Of a stretch of DNA of 64,000 bases, positions 51,407 through 60,431 are shown one piece after another (the stretch's first letter is position 1; each line of letters starts with the position of its first letter). The position numbers were made by a program, and so were the translations under genes. The notes beneath the pieces were generated by a model, which was not told the DNA's origin, ran no database searches, and was given only the letters and a program-made list of their open reading frames with translations. The stretch is from Clostridium sp. UBA4108 (GTDB lineage: Bacteria; Bacillota; Clostridia; Clostridiales; Clostridiaceae), in contig DFXM01000020.1 of assembly GCA_002381695.1 (NCBI GenBank), forward strand, positions 783,078 to 847,077, in the 5' to 3' direction.

Positions 51407-52798
51407 ATGAAAAAAGTTTTAGTGAAGCAGCTTTACAGAGATGCAGAAAAATTTGGAGGACAGTACATTTCAATTTCAGGTTGGATTAGAACCTTAAGAA
51501 GTTCGAAGGCTTTTGGATTTATAGAAGTAAATGATGGTAGCTTCTTCAAGAATGTTCAAATAGTTTTTGAGGATTCTTTAGAAAATTTTAAAGAAATAGA
51601 GAAGTTAAGTATCAGCTCTTCTATAACTGTGGAAGGAGAGGTTATATTAACACTAGGTGCAAAACAACCCTTTGAAATTAAAGCAAAAAAAATAATAATC
51701 GAAGGGGAATCCTCAAGTGATTATCCACTTCAAAAGAAAAGACATACTTTTGAGTATTTAAGAACAATAGCACATTTAAGACCAAGAAGTAATGCTTTTT
51801 CAGCAGTATTTAGAGTACGTTCACTTACTGCCTATGCAATACACAAATTCTTTAATGAAAGAGGATTTGTGTATACCCATACCCCTATAATTACAGGAAG
51901 CGATGCTGAAGGAGCAGGAGAAATGTTTAAAGTTAGTACTTTAGATATGGATAACATTCCAAGGACAGAGGAAGGGAAAATAGATTTCTCAAAGGATTTC
52001 TTTGGAAAAGAAACCAGTTTAACAGTTAGCGGACAGTTAGCAGGGGAATGTTATGCACTAGCATTTAGAAATATTTATACTTTTGGACCAACTTTCAGAG
52101 CAGAAAATTCAAATACTGGAAGACATGCTGCAGAGTTTTGGATGGTAGAGCCAGAGATATCTTTTGCAGACTTAGGAGATGATATGGAGCTTGCAGAAGA
52201 TATGATTAAATATATAATCAACTATGTTATGGAAAATGCTCCAGAGGAGATGGAATTTTTCAATAGCTTTATAGATAAAGGATTAAAAGATAGATTAAAT
52301 CATGTTGCAAACTCTGATTTTGGTAGAGTAACTTATACAGAAGCTATAGAAATATTACAAAAATCAAGTAAGGAATTCCAATATCCAGTTAGCTGGGGAT
52401 GCGATTTACAAACAGAGCATGAGAGATACTTAACAGAGGAAGTGTTTAAGAGACCTGTATTTGTAACTGATTATCCAAAGGATATCAAAGCCTTTTATAT
52501 GAGAATGAATGAAGATAATAAAACTGTTGCCGCTATGGACTTGTTGGTTCCGGGCATAGGAGAGATTATCGGAGGAAGTCAAAGAGAAGAAAGACTTGAA
52601 ATCTTAGAGAAGAGAATAGAAGAATTGGGCTTAGATAAAGAGGATTACTGGTGGTATTTAGAGCTTAGAAAATATGGTGGAACTAAACATGCTGGATTTG
52701 GATTGGGCTTTGAGCGAATGATTATGTATGTGACAGGAATGAGTAATATAAGAGATGTAATACCATTCCCAAGAACTACAGGAACTGCTGAATTCTAA
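51407..52798 (+). CDS. asnS: Asparaginyl-tRNA synthetase
   Basis: The 463-residue class IIb enzyme has an N-terminal OB-fold anticodon domain (1-110; 'ISGWIRTLRSSKAFGFIEVNDGS'). Motif 2 is 'TFGPTFRAENSNTGRHAAEFWMVEPE' region, seen as 'PTFRAENSNTGRHAAEF', and motif 3 is 'GGTKHAGFGLGFERMIMYVT'. It charges tRNA-Asn in the cytosol. The 'WMVEPE' sequence favours AsnRS over AspRS. AAAGGAGG lies before ATG. Control by the Asn T-box agrees with the assignment. It is a single gene. Confidence 0.97.
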   Translation: MKKVLVKQLYRDAEKFGGQYISISGWIRTLRSSKAFGFIEVNDGSFFKNVQIVFEDSLENFKEIEKLSISSSITVEGEVILTLGAKQPFEIKAKKIIIEGESSSDYPLQKKRHTFEYLRTIAHLRPRSNAFSAVFRVRSLTAYAIHKFFNERGFVYTHTPIITGSDAEGAGEMFKVSTLDMDNIPRTEEGKIDFSKDFFGKETSLTVSGQLAGECYALAFRNIYTFGPTFRAENSNTGRHAAEFWMVEPEISFADLGDDMELAEDMIKYIINYVMENAPEEMEFFNSFIDKGLKDRLNHVANSDFGRVTYTEAIEILQKSSKEFQYPVSWGCDLQTEHERYLTEEVFKRPVFVTDYPKDIKAFYMRMNEDNKTVAAMDLLVPGIGEIIGGSQREERLEILEKRIEELGLDKEDYWWYLELRKYGGTKHAGFGLGFERMIMYVTGMSNIRDVIPFPRTTGTAEF

Positions 52799-52838
52799 TA
52801 TATAATAGCTAAAATTCAGCTATAAAATAAAAAAATAT

Positions 52839-52882
52839 AAAGACTGTAGAAATATTAAATAAGAAATTCTACGGTCTTTATC
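52839..52882. terminator. Terminator between asnS and the STAS-like gene
   Basis: AAAGACTGTAGAA / TTCTACGGTCTTT stem with one mismatch between convergent genes. Confidence 0.8.
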
Positions 52883-52949
52883 ACTTTAAATATAATCTTC
52901 AAGAAAATAAGTTGTTATAAAGATAATCATCTTAAATTAATATTTTCTA

Positions 52950-53294
52950 TTATAGATTGTCTATGGTGTCTACAAATTTAATTTTTGTACCAACTTCTTC
53001 AATAGCTTTTAATAATTGCATTTCTGCTGTCTTAGATGAAGGTGGTAGAGAAACAATAGATTTAAAACCAGAGCTTTTATAAAGAGATACACAATTCTTT
53101 AGCACAGGTAACATATCTTGCTTTGAAGTCAATAAACCAGAACCATCAAGAACTAAAGTATAAGAAGCTGGAGTTATAGACTTTACATTAGTATTATAAT
53201 CATCTAAGAATTTTTTTCCTTCATCCTCTCTAAAAAATCCTCCCATAGTTATTACGAATAGTTTTTTTTCTTTGTTTAATTCCATTTTAAACAT
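52950..53294 (-). CDS. Small STAS-like protein (114 aa)
   Basis: The 114-residue protein has alternating strands and helices: 'KLFVITMGGFFREDEGKKF', 'YTLVLDGSGLLTS', 'GFKSIVSLPPSS'. This looks like a STAS-type or similar small alpha/beta fold, but the usual phosphorylated Ser context is not clear. It has no membrane helix. It starts 16 nt after the KASIII-like gene and so is probably co-transcribed and functionally linked to it. GGAGGG precedes ATG. The role is unknown. Confidence 0.75.
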   Translation of the reverse strand: MFKMELNKEKKLFVITMGGFFREDEGKKFLDDYNTNVKSITPASYTLVLDGSGLLTSKQDMLPVLKNCVSLYKSSGFKSIVSLPPSSKTAEMQLLKAIEEVGTKIKFVDTIDNL

Positions 53295-53310
53295 AATAAA
53301 CCCTCCTAAT

Positions 53311-54303
53311 TTATATATTATATATCATGACTCCCATAGTGTAGCCAGCACCAACTGAACAAAACACTACTTTGTCACCTTTACCTATTTTGTTATCTTT
53401 CAGCGCCTCATACATAGCAAAGAAAGGGCTGGTGTTACCGGTATAACCATACTTATCTGCAATAAAGGTATATTTATCCTTCCAATTATCTACACCAAGC
53501 TTTTGTAAAGTATCTTTTATATCTGCATGAGAAAACTGGGAAAAGAAAAAATGATCAATTTCTTTTAAATCAGTATTATTCTTATTTAAAATTTTTAATA
53601 TAAGTTTATACCACTGGTCACTGAAATATGAAACATCATGGGTAGTCCACTTAAATTTTTTATTTTCAATATCTATATTGGAATCCGTGATATTGGACAA
53701 TCCGCATTCTGGAAACAACATGAAATCGCGATTTTTAGAATCTGTATGGTAGAGTGCATCAACTACTCCTGCTGAATCATTATTTGAAGATTTTTTTAAT
53801 AGCACAGATGCAGCACCATCACCTACTGTAGTATTTACAATTGGACACCCTTTTTGTGCACTATTACTACCATAGGATGCTCCAATAATTAAAGCATTTT
53901 TATAGTTTCCTCTATGCTCCATATAGGAAGATACTTGGTCAATAGCTGTTATCATGCCTATACAAGAATCGTTCATGTCATAAACTAAACTACAATTATC
54001 AGCACCTAGTAATCCTCTTAAAATTAATGCATTTGTTGGTATTAAATATTCTGGAGTATCACTTACAAAAACAATAATATCAAGGTCATTAGGAGAAATT
54101 TTAGCCTTTTCTAGGCATCTTTTACTTGCTTCAAAGCCCATGGTTAGGGTGTTTTCTTTATTATTATCAACTACAAATCTCTCTGATCTACCTAAATGGT
54201 TTAGTAGATTCAAAATATCATCTCCAAAAATATTGATAGAATAATTATTATCTAATTTTTTAGTTGGATGATAAATTTCTAAGCTTTCAATTATAACTGC
54301 CAT
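53311..54303 (-). CDS. Divergent KASIII-like 3-oxoacyl-ACP synthase
   Basis: The 330-residue protein has the thiolase-fold KASIII pattern: catalytic Cys114 in 'VYDMNDSCIGMITAID', glycine loop 'VGDGAASVLL' and Asn290 in 'YGYTGNTSPFFA'. The expected catalytic His region (HQAN in FabH) aligns with 'FFFSQFSHADIKD', which places Ser255 at the His position; a His lies four residues later. It may therefore not decarboxylate malonyl-ACP but transfer acyl groups. No other fatty-acid synthesis gene adjoins. It forms an operon with the STAS-like gene. Confidence 0.82.
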   Translation of the reverse strand: MAVIIESLEIYHPTKKLDNNYSINIFGDDILNLLNHLGRSERFVVDNNKENTLTMGFEASKRCLEKAKISPNDLDIIVFVSDTPEYLIPTNALILRGLLGADNCSLVYDMNDSCIGMITAIDQVSSYMEHRGNYKNALIIGASYGSNSAQKGCPIVNTTVGDGAASVLLKKSSNNDSAGVVDALYHTDSKNRDFMLFPECGLSNITDSNIDIENKKFKWTTHDVSYFSDQWYKLILKILNKNNTDLKEIDHFFFSQFSHADIKDTLQKLGVDNWKDKYTFIADKYGYTGNTSPFFAMYEALKDNKIGKGDKVVFCSVGAGYTMGVMIYNI

Positions 54304-54681
54304 AATAATTCTCTCTTTCTAATATAATTAATTAAATCTAATGAATATTTGTTTATTTATATAAGAAGCTATGAAATCAATATAACAATAGTATTGTTAT
54401 TAAGTTGCATATCAAATATTATAGCATGAAACTCCATCAATATAAATGAGAAAAATGTATATAAATAAAATTTTATGTAATTTATTATATAATAAAGTTA
54501 TATTTACAATATTGTAAAATATAATAAAAATAAAATTTAAAAGAAATAAGTAATAAATAATATAAATTATGTATAAATTTGTATTGTTCTTGTATTACAT
54601 ATTTAATATTGGTATAAAATTAAAATTTTATATCAATATTAAATAGTAATATTAAAAATGGTATGTAGGGAGAAATTTGGG
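54304..54681. other. 378-bp very AT-rich intergenic region, no gene seen
   Basis: Divergent spacer between the KASIII-like gene (-) and the K+ channel gene (+). Long runs of A/T are present. I find no hairpin, RNA motif or ORF with a ribosome site. Confidence 0.4.
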
Positions 54682-55578
54682 ATGATAAGGATTGGTATAA
54701 TCATAATTTCCATAATACTTATTTTAAAAGCAATAACACCCTTATTTTATAAAAAAAAGGTTATTTTTAATTTTATTCGAGCTATAAATAAGATTTATAT
54801 AGTTTTTTTAAAGGAACAAAAAATATTAAATAAAATAATTATATTTAGTATGATGTCAATTAATTCGTATATGATAGGTGCTACATGTTACTATAAACTC
54901 CAAGAAAATTTAAATTTAACTGAGGTTCAAGAAATCATTGGAGTTATATTAGGCTTATTAAGCATATCAACAATAATATACTTTAGTGTTGGTACACCCA
55001 TGCTTATATTGGGGAGAGTAACTAAGTTTATAGCGAATATTAGAGGGGAAGAAATTAGTTGGAAACTTATAATAAGTCATGGATTGTTAATTATGTATAG
55101 TTGTCTTCTAATAGTAGATAAAATTGAGAACCCAAATATGTACATATTAATTCTTGTTGGACTAATAGGCGCGTATTTTTTAAATTTACAGGTTTTATTT
55201 AGAATTACTATAAATCCAATGAGATTTACTCTAAAATCAAGTAGAATAAAAGAAGATAAAAATTTATTATTAGGAAGTATTTGGATAGGAACTTTTCTTT
55301 TAGTTTGTGTTATTGTTTTAAATTTGTTTTTAGGGGTTGTTACTATAAATAGCTCTTACCCAGGAGCCTATATAAATGAGCGAGGTGGAGTTATAACTAA
55401 CTTTGATTTGTTTTATTATACTTTAATAACTTTTACAACCATTGGATATGGTGATATCTATCCTGTAGCTGTACAAGGGAAAGTAATGGCAATAATTATA
55501 GCCTTTACAAGTGTGGGTTGTTTAGTAGTAATGGTGAGTTCTATATTATCGCTAAAAGATAAATTATTAGAAGATTAA
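54682..55578 (+). CDS. Potassium channel family protein (two-TM pore domain)
   Basis: The 298-residue membrane protein has several N-terminal helices (about 5-200). A C-terminal pore module follows: a helix, a pore loop with the selectivity filter 'TTIGYGDIYPVA' (about residues 260-271), and a final helix 'GKVMAIIIAFTSVGCLVVMV'. No cytosolic RCK/TrkA domain follows, as the protein ends soon after. It likely conducts K+. ATG 54682 with AGGGAG 9 nt upstream is preferred to ATG 54658. Confidence 0.88.
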   Translation: MIRIGIIIISIILILKAITPLFYKKKVIFNFIRAINKIYIVFLKEQKILNKIIIFSMMSINSYMIGATCYYKLQENLNLTEVQEIIGVILGLLSISTIIYFSVGTPMLILGRVTKFIANIRGEEISWKLIISHGLLIMYSCLLIVDKIENPNMYILILVGLIGAYFLNLQVLFRITINPMRFTLKSSRIKEDKNLLLGSIWIGTFLLVCVIVLNLFLGVVTINSSYPGAYINERGGVITNFDLFYYTLITFTTIGYGDIYPVAVQGKVMAIIIAFTSVGCLVVMVSSILSLKDKLLED

Positions 55579-55583
55579 AATAT

Positions 55584-55649
55584 AAATGCTTAAGGGTATT
55601 ATGGAGGAGTTTCAGGGGAAACTCCTCCATAATACCCTTTAAGCATTTT
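55584..55649. terminator. Long bidirectional terminator hairpin
   Basis: A 29-bp near-perfect inverted repeat (AAATGCTTAAGGG... on the left, mirrored on the right) with a 6-nt loop lies between convergent genes. It is unusually long and strong for this region. Confidence 0.88.
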
Positions 55650-55670
55650 AAATATATTATAATGTGATAA

Positions 55671-56609
55671 TTAAGCCTCTTCAATAAGAGTTTTTAAATT
55701 ATTTCCAACGTTAAGAAGTTTTTCATTCTCTATATTTAATCTATTATTTAACCTATTAAGTATAGTGCTAATTTCATTTTTGTTTTGTATTGTATGCTCT
55801 AAAGATTCAGAAATTTTGGGTTGCACTATATAATCAGAGATTATGCCATCAAAGAAAAAATCGGCAAAAGTTGTGAAAGAGCCAATTTGTATATCTTTAG
55901 CATATACATTACATACATCACTGAGTTCAGCATTAAATTTACGAAGAAGTCTTTTAGTAGTTTGAGCTTGGTGGTTTGCATCATCGATGTATCCATGCTT
56001 AGAACCATCAGAAAGGAATACGCCTCCAAACCTATCCAGAGTTCCCAAATTTTCAGCATTTTCTAAGCTTTTAATGGTTGCATCTAAACTATTATATACA
56101 TTAGTTCCAGCAGATATGGCTTCTTTTAATTCCTTTATTATTGAAAAGATCTCACCTTCATCATCTATAAGAACTATTATTTTTTTAGCGTTAGGATTAT
56201 TGGATTTCAGTATTAGATTCTTCTTTTCTTCTAACACATCTTCAAGGTCATTTTCGCAACCATGGTACTGAGAAAGTTCATTGTTGACTTTTAAAATATG
56301 TTCCTCAATTTCTTTTACGGTCCTTATAGATGAATCGTATCTAAATTGAGCAGCTAGTGCCTCTTGAGTTTCTTTATCAATTTTTTCTTCACGACGGCCT
56401 AGTAATGTATAGAATAATGAGGTTAAACTCATTTTTTTTAGATTTTCAACATCAAGATTTTCTTTTTTAAGTTGAGATTCTAGGTTATTGAGCTGTTCTT
56501 CTTCAGTAATTAAATTCCTTTTTAACTTGTCCAAAACTCCTCTAAGATATTTTTTTCTATTAATTTTTTCTTTAAGCTCATTAATCTCTAGATTTAAGTC
56601 GCTTATCAT
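55671..56609 (-). CDS. Coiled-coil protein of unknown function (312 aa)
   Basis: I do not recognise a family. Residues 1-150 are highly charged helices with heptad-like spacing ('LRGVLDKLKRNLITEEEQLN'), a middle segment (150-240) has a more globular look with 'KIIVLIDDEGEIF' and 'GGVFLSDGSKHGYIDDA', and residues 250-312 are again helical. There is no signal peptide, membrane helix or Cys cluster; one Cys lies in 'YHGCENDLED'. It is a single cytosolic protein with GGTGA before ATG. Confidence 0.75.
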   Translation of the reverse strand: MISDLNLEINELKEKINRKKYLRGVLDKLKRNLITEEEQLNNLESQLKKENLDVENLKKMSLTSLFYTLLGRREEKIDKETQEALAAQFRYDSSIRTVKEIEEHILKVNNELSQYHGCENDLEDVLEEKKNLILKSNNPNAKKIIVLIDDEGEIFSIIKELKEAISAGTNVYNSLDATIKSLENAENLGTLDRFGGVFLSDGSKHGYIDDANHQAQTTKRLLRKFNAELSDVCNVYAKDIQIGSFTTFADFFFDGIISDYIVQPKISESLEHTIQNKNEISTILNRLNNRLNIENEKLLNVGNNLKTLIEEA

Positions 56610-57001
56610 AGTTCGGTCACCTTCCTAATTTTGTTAACTAAATAAGAACATTATATATAAACTAATATAATTTGTACATAAAATAATAAAAGATTTAACT
56701 TAGATTTAATATAAAATAAATATAAAATTTTGAACTAAGTTCAAAACTCATGGGAAGTTTTGAATCTTTGGGTTGAAGTTTTATGTTGTAGAGAAAGTCA
56801 TGTTAGAATAGTAGAAACTTTATTTCAATATATATATAATTAAGGAATAATAGTTTATGCACAATGAATATTAAATCTACTAGGAATTTTACATTAATTA
56901 TGTATATAAAATTAGGTAGATAATATATTTAATATTCTTCAGTCTAAAATTAAAAGTGCAGAAGGAATTATTGGATTACTTGATTAGGAGAAAGGAATTT
57001 T
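56610..57001. other. 392-bp intergenic region with a 9-bp inverted repeat
   Basis: TTCAAAACT (56740-56748) and AGTTTTGAA (56756-56764) form a perfect inverted repeat with a 7-nt loop. No T run follows, so an operator or RNA hairpin is as likely as a terminator. No gene is visible in the rest. Confidence 0.4.
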
Positions 57002-57265
57002 ATGAATATACTGATTAGTTATTTTTTACTTACTAATTTAATTGGATTTGTTATGTGTGCTATGGATAAAAGATATGCCGTAAAAAAGAAGTGGAGAATT
57101 CCAGAAAAGAAATTATTTATCATAGGAATTTTAGGTGGAGCTTTAGGGGTTTATATTTCTATGATCATATTTAGGCATAAGACAAAGCATTGGTATTTTG
57201 TTTTAGGAATGCCGTTAATAGTTGTTGTTCAAATAATAGTTTTTGTATTGATTAATTACAAGTAA
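57002..57265 (+). CDS. DUF1294 small membrane protein (87 aa)
   Basis: The 87-residue protein has three hydrophobic helices. The family pattern is visible: 'NLIGFVMCAMDKRYA' and 'RIPEKKLFIIGILGGALGVYISMIIFRHKTKH'-like order, seen as 'LGGALGVYISMIIFRHKTK'. DUF1294 proteins are common in Firmicutes, sometimes fused to cold-shock domains, and have no known function. AGGAGAAAGG precedes ATG. It is a single gene. Confidence 0.88.
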   Translation: MNILISYFLLTNLIGFVMCAMDKRYAVKKKWRIPEKKLFIIGILGGALGVYISMIIFRHKTKHWYFVLGMPLIVVVQIIVFVLINYK

Positions 57266-57393
57266 ATTTTATTATTTATTGAGGTAGAGACTCCTATAAG
57301 ATTATGGCGATGATTCAAATTTATAATTGAAGTATAAAAATTAAAGGTAAAAGTAATACTAATTCAAAATGATATTTAGGAAGTGAGATTGTA

Positions 57394-57702
57394 ATGACAA
57401 GCTTAAATTGTTGTGTAGAGAATTGTGCTTATAATAATCATAACTGTTGCTGTGTAGGAGCAATCAAAATAGGAGGAAAGCAAGCGACATATCCAGCAAG
57501 AACATGTTGTGATAGCTTTGCAGAAAAAGATAGTGCACCTACAAGCTGTCATACACCTAATCCACAGATAGATATTAGTTGTAAGGCAACCAACTGTATG
57601 TATAACTATAATTGTAGATGTTCTGCTGAACATGTGGATATATCTGGACGTTTTGCTTGTATCTGTGGAGAAACTGAATGTTCCAGCTTTTGTTGTAAAT
57701 GA
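57394..57702 (+). CDS. DUF1540 cysteine-rich protein (two repeats)
   Basis: The 102-residue protein holds two DUF1540 units: residues 4-45 ('NCCVENCAYNNHNCCCVG', then a CCDSF end) and 60-102 ('ISCKATNCMYNYNCRCSA', ending 'ETECSSFCCK'). It has about 18 cysteines, suggesting metal binding. The family is frequent in clostridia and often linked with sporulating species, but no function is established. AGGAAGTGAG precedes ATG. A terminator follows at 57717. Single gene. Confidence 0.9.
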   Translation: MTSLNCCVENCAYNNHNCCCVGAIKIGGKQATYPARTCCDSFAEKDSAPTSCHTPNPQIDISCKATNCMYNYNCRCSAEHVDISGRFACICGETECSSFCCK

Positions 57703-57716
57703 CATAAAAGTTAAGG

Positions 57717-57746
57717 CAGGAGATAGATTAATCTATCTCCTGTTTT
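57717..57746 (+). terminator. Terminator after DUF1540 gene
   Basis: CAGGAGATAGATT / AATCTATCTCCTG perfect 13-bp palindrome, followed by TTTTT. Confidence 0.92.
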
Positions 57747-57905
57747 TAGATATATTAATAATAATTAAATTAAAATATAATATAGATAATTACAGTTTTA
57801 ATATATACTATTGAAGAATTTAGAAATAAAGTTAAATAAATGTCTTTATTAAACTATGTATACATAAACAATAAAAGCTAATAAATTTTAGGAGGAGAAG
57901 TTAAA

Positions 57906-58754
57906 TTGAAAAAAGTTATAACTGATTATATAGTAATAACATTAGGGTTAATACTAATATCAATTAGTATTCATTTTTTCTTGGTGCCAGATAATCTAGC
58001 AGCAGGAGGACTTTCTGGGTTAGCTATGGTACTAAATTATTATTTTTCTAAACTAGGAATTGGAATTATCATGTTTGTTGGTAATATAATATTTTTCATT
58101 ATAGGATTTATGTTTATAGGAAAGGATTTTGGAGTTAGAACTATTTATGCCAGCTTAATGCTTTCAGTAATTATTGGGGCTATGGAATTTGTGATTCCTA
58201 TGAAGGCTCCATTAACTGGAGATATTTTTATCAATCTAATATTTGGAATTATTATAGGATCTATAGGTATGGCTATTGTATTAAATAGAAATGCATCTAC
58301 AGGGGGGACGGATATACCAGCTAAAATACTTAATAAATATTTCTATATAGAGATAGGTAAAAGTTTATTAATAATTGATTGTATTGTAACACTTATAGCT
58401 ATAATAGCGTTTGGGACAGAAACAGGAATGTATTCTATTCTAGGAGTAATTATAAATGGATTTGCCATAGATTATGTTATAGAGGGGTTAAACATAATCA
58501 AGAAGGTAGAAATAATAAGTAGTAAAGGAGAGGTTATTAAAAAATTTATAATTGAAGAGCTAAATAGAAGTGCTACAATATATGAAGGAAAAGGTGCTTA
58601 TAATATGAAAGAAAAAGAGATTATAGTCACTGTTTTAAATAAAAAGGAGTTTTTAAAATTAAAAACTCATATAAAAGAGGTAGATTCAGAAGCTTTTGTA
58701 ATAATTTATACTGTACATGAAGTTTTAGGTGATGGCTTTGGAAATATATTATAG
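57906..58754 (+). CDS. YitT family membrane protein (DUF2179 C-terminus)
   Basis: The 282-residue protein has about five or six membrane helices (1-200) with 'VPDNLAAGGLSGLAMVLNYY' and 'RNASTGGTDIPAKIL', typical of YitT. A soluble DUF2179 domain (about 205-280) follows, with 'IEELNRSATIYEGKGAYN' and 'KEKEIIVTVLNKKEF'. The family is widespread in Firmicutes, and its transport or signalling role is not settled. The start is TTG 57906 with AGGAGGAG upstream. Single gene. Confidence 0.92.
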   Translation: MKKVITDYIVITLGLILISISIHFFLVPDNLAAGGLSGLAMVLNYYFSKLGIGIIMFVGNIIFFIIGFMFIGKDFGVRTIYASLMLSVIIGAMEFVIPMKAPLTGDIFINLIFGIIIGSIGMAIVLNRNASTGGTDIPAKILNKYFYIEIGKSLLIIDCIVTLIAIIAFGTETGMYSILGVIINGFAIDYVIEGLNIIKKVEIISSKGEVIKKFIIEELNRSATIYEGKGAYNMKEKEIIVTVLNKKEFLKLKTHIKEVDSEAFVIIYTVHEVLGDGFGNIL

Positions 58755-58797
58755 TAAAAGATAAAATCTAGATTTAATATTAAAATTAAAAGAAAAA

Positions 58798-58834
58798 AAT
58801 AAATGCACTAGTTTTTGCTAGTACATTTATCTTG
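58798..58834 (-). terminator. Terminator after the ferredoxin gene
   Basis: On the minus strand AAATGTACTAG and CTAGTGCATTT pair with one mismatch, then ATTTTTTT. Confidence 0.8.
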
Positions 58835-58847
58835 AGTTCAGTTCAAA

Positions 58848-59018
58848 TTAATCTTGAACAGGAGCTCCTACTGGGCAAACACTAGCACAAGCACCACATT
58901 CGATACAAGCGTCAGCATCTATAACGTATATTCCATCTCCAGCACTTATACAGCTAACTGGACACTCAGATTCGCAAGCTCCGCATGATATACATGCATC
59001 AGTAATTTTGTAAGACAT
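58848..59018 (-). CDS. fdx: Ferredoxin, 2[4Fe-4S] clostridial type
   Basis: A 56-residue protein encoded on the minus strand. It has two cluster motifs, 'CISCGACESECP' (residues 9-20) and 'CIECGACASVCPVGA' (38-52), each CxxCxxCxxxCP, in pseudo-twofold symmetry. This is the classical low-potential clostridial ferredoxin that carries electrons for pyruvate:ferredoxin oxidoreductase, hydrogenase and similar enzymes. GGAGG lies before ATG, and a terminator follows. It is monocistronic. Confidence 0.97.
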   Translation of the reverse strand: MSYKITDACISCGACESECPVSCISAGDGIYVIDADACIECGACASVCPVGAPVQD

Positions 59019-59272
59019 AATTAAAACCTCCTTCTATTTTAAATCATCAATATCATAACATATTATGATATAATAATAAAGAGGGTATGACCATCTAATT
59101 GATATATATATCGTCATTAATTCAGAATATCTCTATATTTTTAAATAAAATATGAAATATGCGTTAAAATTAATATCCTATTGTAAAATCAGTAGAAAAA
59201 AGTTAATTATTATTATAGAATTTAAATGTATTGAAGTTATGAGAAAAATCATATAGGATCTGAGGGAGAAAA

Positions 59273-60013
59273 ATGAATTTAAGTGGTAAAGTAATTTTGA
59301 TAACAGGGGGAACTAGGGGGATAGGACGAAGTATAGCTATTGAATTAGCTAAAGAAGGGGCAACTTTGTTTCTAAATTATCAAAATGATGATGAAAGTGC
59401 AAAATATACTATGGAATGTATAAATAATATGGGTGGATATGCTAAAATAATAAAAGGGGATGTAAGTGATTATAAATTTTGTCAGCATATGATACAGGAT
59501 GCTATAAGCAAAATGGGCAAAATTGATATAGTTGTAAATAATGCAGCAATTTCTAGCATAGGGTTGTTTATGGATGTTAATGAGGAAGAGTTTGATCGTA
59601 TGATGGGAGTAAATTTTAAATCTGTATATAATGTTACCCATAATGTAATTCCTCACATGATAAGTCGTCAGAAAGGAAATATAATAAATATATCTTCGAT
59701 GTGGGGAAATCTAGGAGCAGCTTGTGAAGTTATTTATTCTGCATCAAAGGGTGCTATTAATGCCTTTACTAAGGCATTAGCAAAGGAGATGGCACTTAAT
59801 AACATTAGAGTCAATGCAGTAGCACCAGGAGTTATAGCCACAGATATGAATAGATGGATGGCTATTGAGGATAAAGAGGCATTAGAAGAGGATATTCCTA
59901 TGGGCAGATTTGGGAGTGGAGAAGAAGTAGCTAAATTGATATGTTTTTTAGCAAAAGATGATAGTAGCTACATAACAGGACAAATTATTAATGTAGATGG
60001 TGGATTACAATAA
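59273..60013 (+). CDS. Short-chain dehydrogenase/reductase (FabG-like)
   Basis: The 246-residue SDR has the cofactor motif 'LITGGTRGIGRSIAIELA' (residues 8-25), 'DIVVNNAAIS', catalytic Ser in 'IINISSMWG', and the YxxxK pair in 'YSASKGAINAF'. The C-terminus 'SSYITGQIINVDGGLQ' is typical of FabG. It reduces a keto group with NAD(P)H, most likely 3-oxoacyl-ACP or a related acyl substrate. It is not in a fatty-acid gene cluster, so the substrate is uncertain. GAGGGAG precedes ATG. Confidence 0.92.
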   Translation: MNLSGKVILITGGTRGIGRSIAIELAKEGATLFLNYQNDDESAKYTMECINNMGGYAKIIKGDVSDYKFCQHMIQDAISKMGKIDIVVNNAAISSIGLFMDVNEEEFDRMMGVNFKSVYNVTHNVIPHMISRQKGNIINISSMWGNLGAACEVIYSASKGAINAFTKALAKEMALNNIRVNAVAPGVIATDMNRWMAIEDKEALEEDIPMGRFGSGEEVAKLICFLAKDDSSYITGQIINVDGGLQ

Positions 60014-60035
60014 CTTATGAAGGGAATGTATTTAT

Positions 60036-60359
60036 ATGAATGGTTTAGAGTTTAAGACATTATTAAAGGTAGCATTGGTGTGTATAGTGCTAATAGCTGT
60101 ATCTCCATTTGTATTAGGACTTTTTGGATTTCTTATAAAAGGAGTAATGTATGTCGGCTTATTTATTGTGTTAGCTATAGTACTAGCTATGATATATTTT
60201 AAGTTTAAAATACGTAAAATTGGTAAAGAACAGTTTAATGGGATGGAGCACAATGGTAGTTCAGATAAACCAAAAGAAGATTATAATAGAGGAGAAGTTG
60301 ACATAGATTATAGTGATTCAACAATAATAGATGTGAAAGAGTATAAAGAAGAAAAATAA
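60036..60359 (+). CDS. Small membrane protein of unknown function (107 aa)
   Basis: The 107-residue protein has two adjacent hydrophobic helices (about 9-30 and 34-55) and a charged, acidic C-terminal tail ('DKPKEDYNRGEVDIDYSD'). No family was recognised. It starts 22 nt after the SDR stop and may be in the same transcript. AAGGGA lies before ATG. The response-regulator gene follows 72 bp downstream after a weak hairpin. Confidence 0.65.
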   Translation: MNGLEFKTLLKVALVCIVLIAVSPFVLGLFGFLIKGVMYVGLFIVLAIVLAMIYFKFKIRKIGKEQFNGMEHNGSSDKPKEDYNRGEVDIDYSDSTIIDVKEYKEEK

Positions 60360-60431
60360 TATAAAATTATAGCACCAATAATATAATATTATTGGTGATT
60401 TTTATATGAAGTGAGATAAGGAGAAGGGTGT

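Noticed and set aside
52807..52822. AGCTAAAATTCAGCT hairpin just after asnS
   Set aside because: Very short; the stronger hairpin at 52839-52882 is the better terminator.
57403..57705. 100-codon antisense frame opposite the DUF1540 gene
   Set aside because: It mirrors the plus-strand gene, has no ribosome site, and the plus-strand translation shows two clear cysteine repeats.
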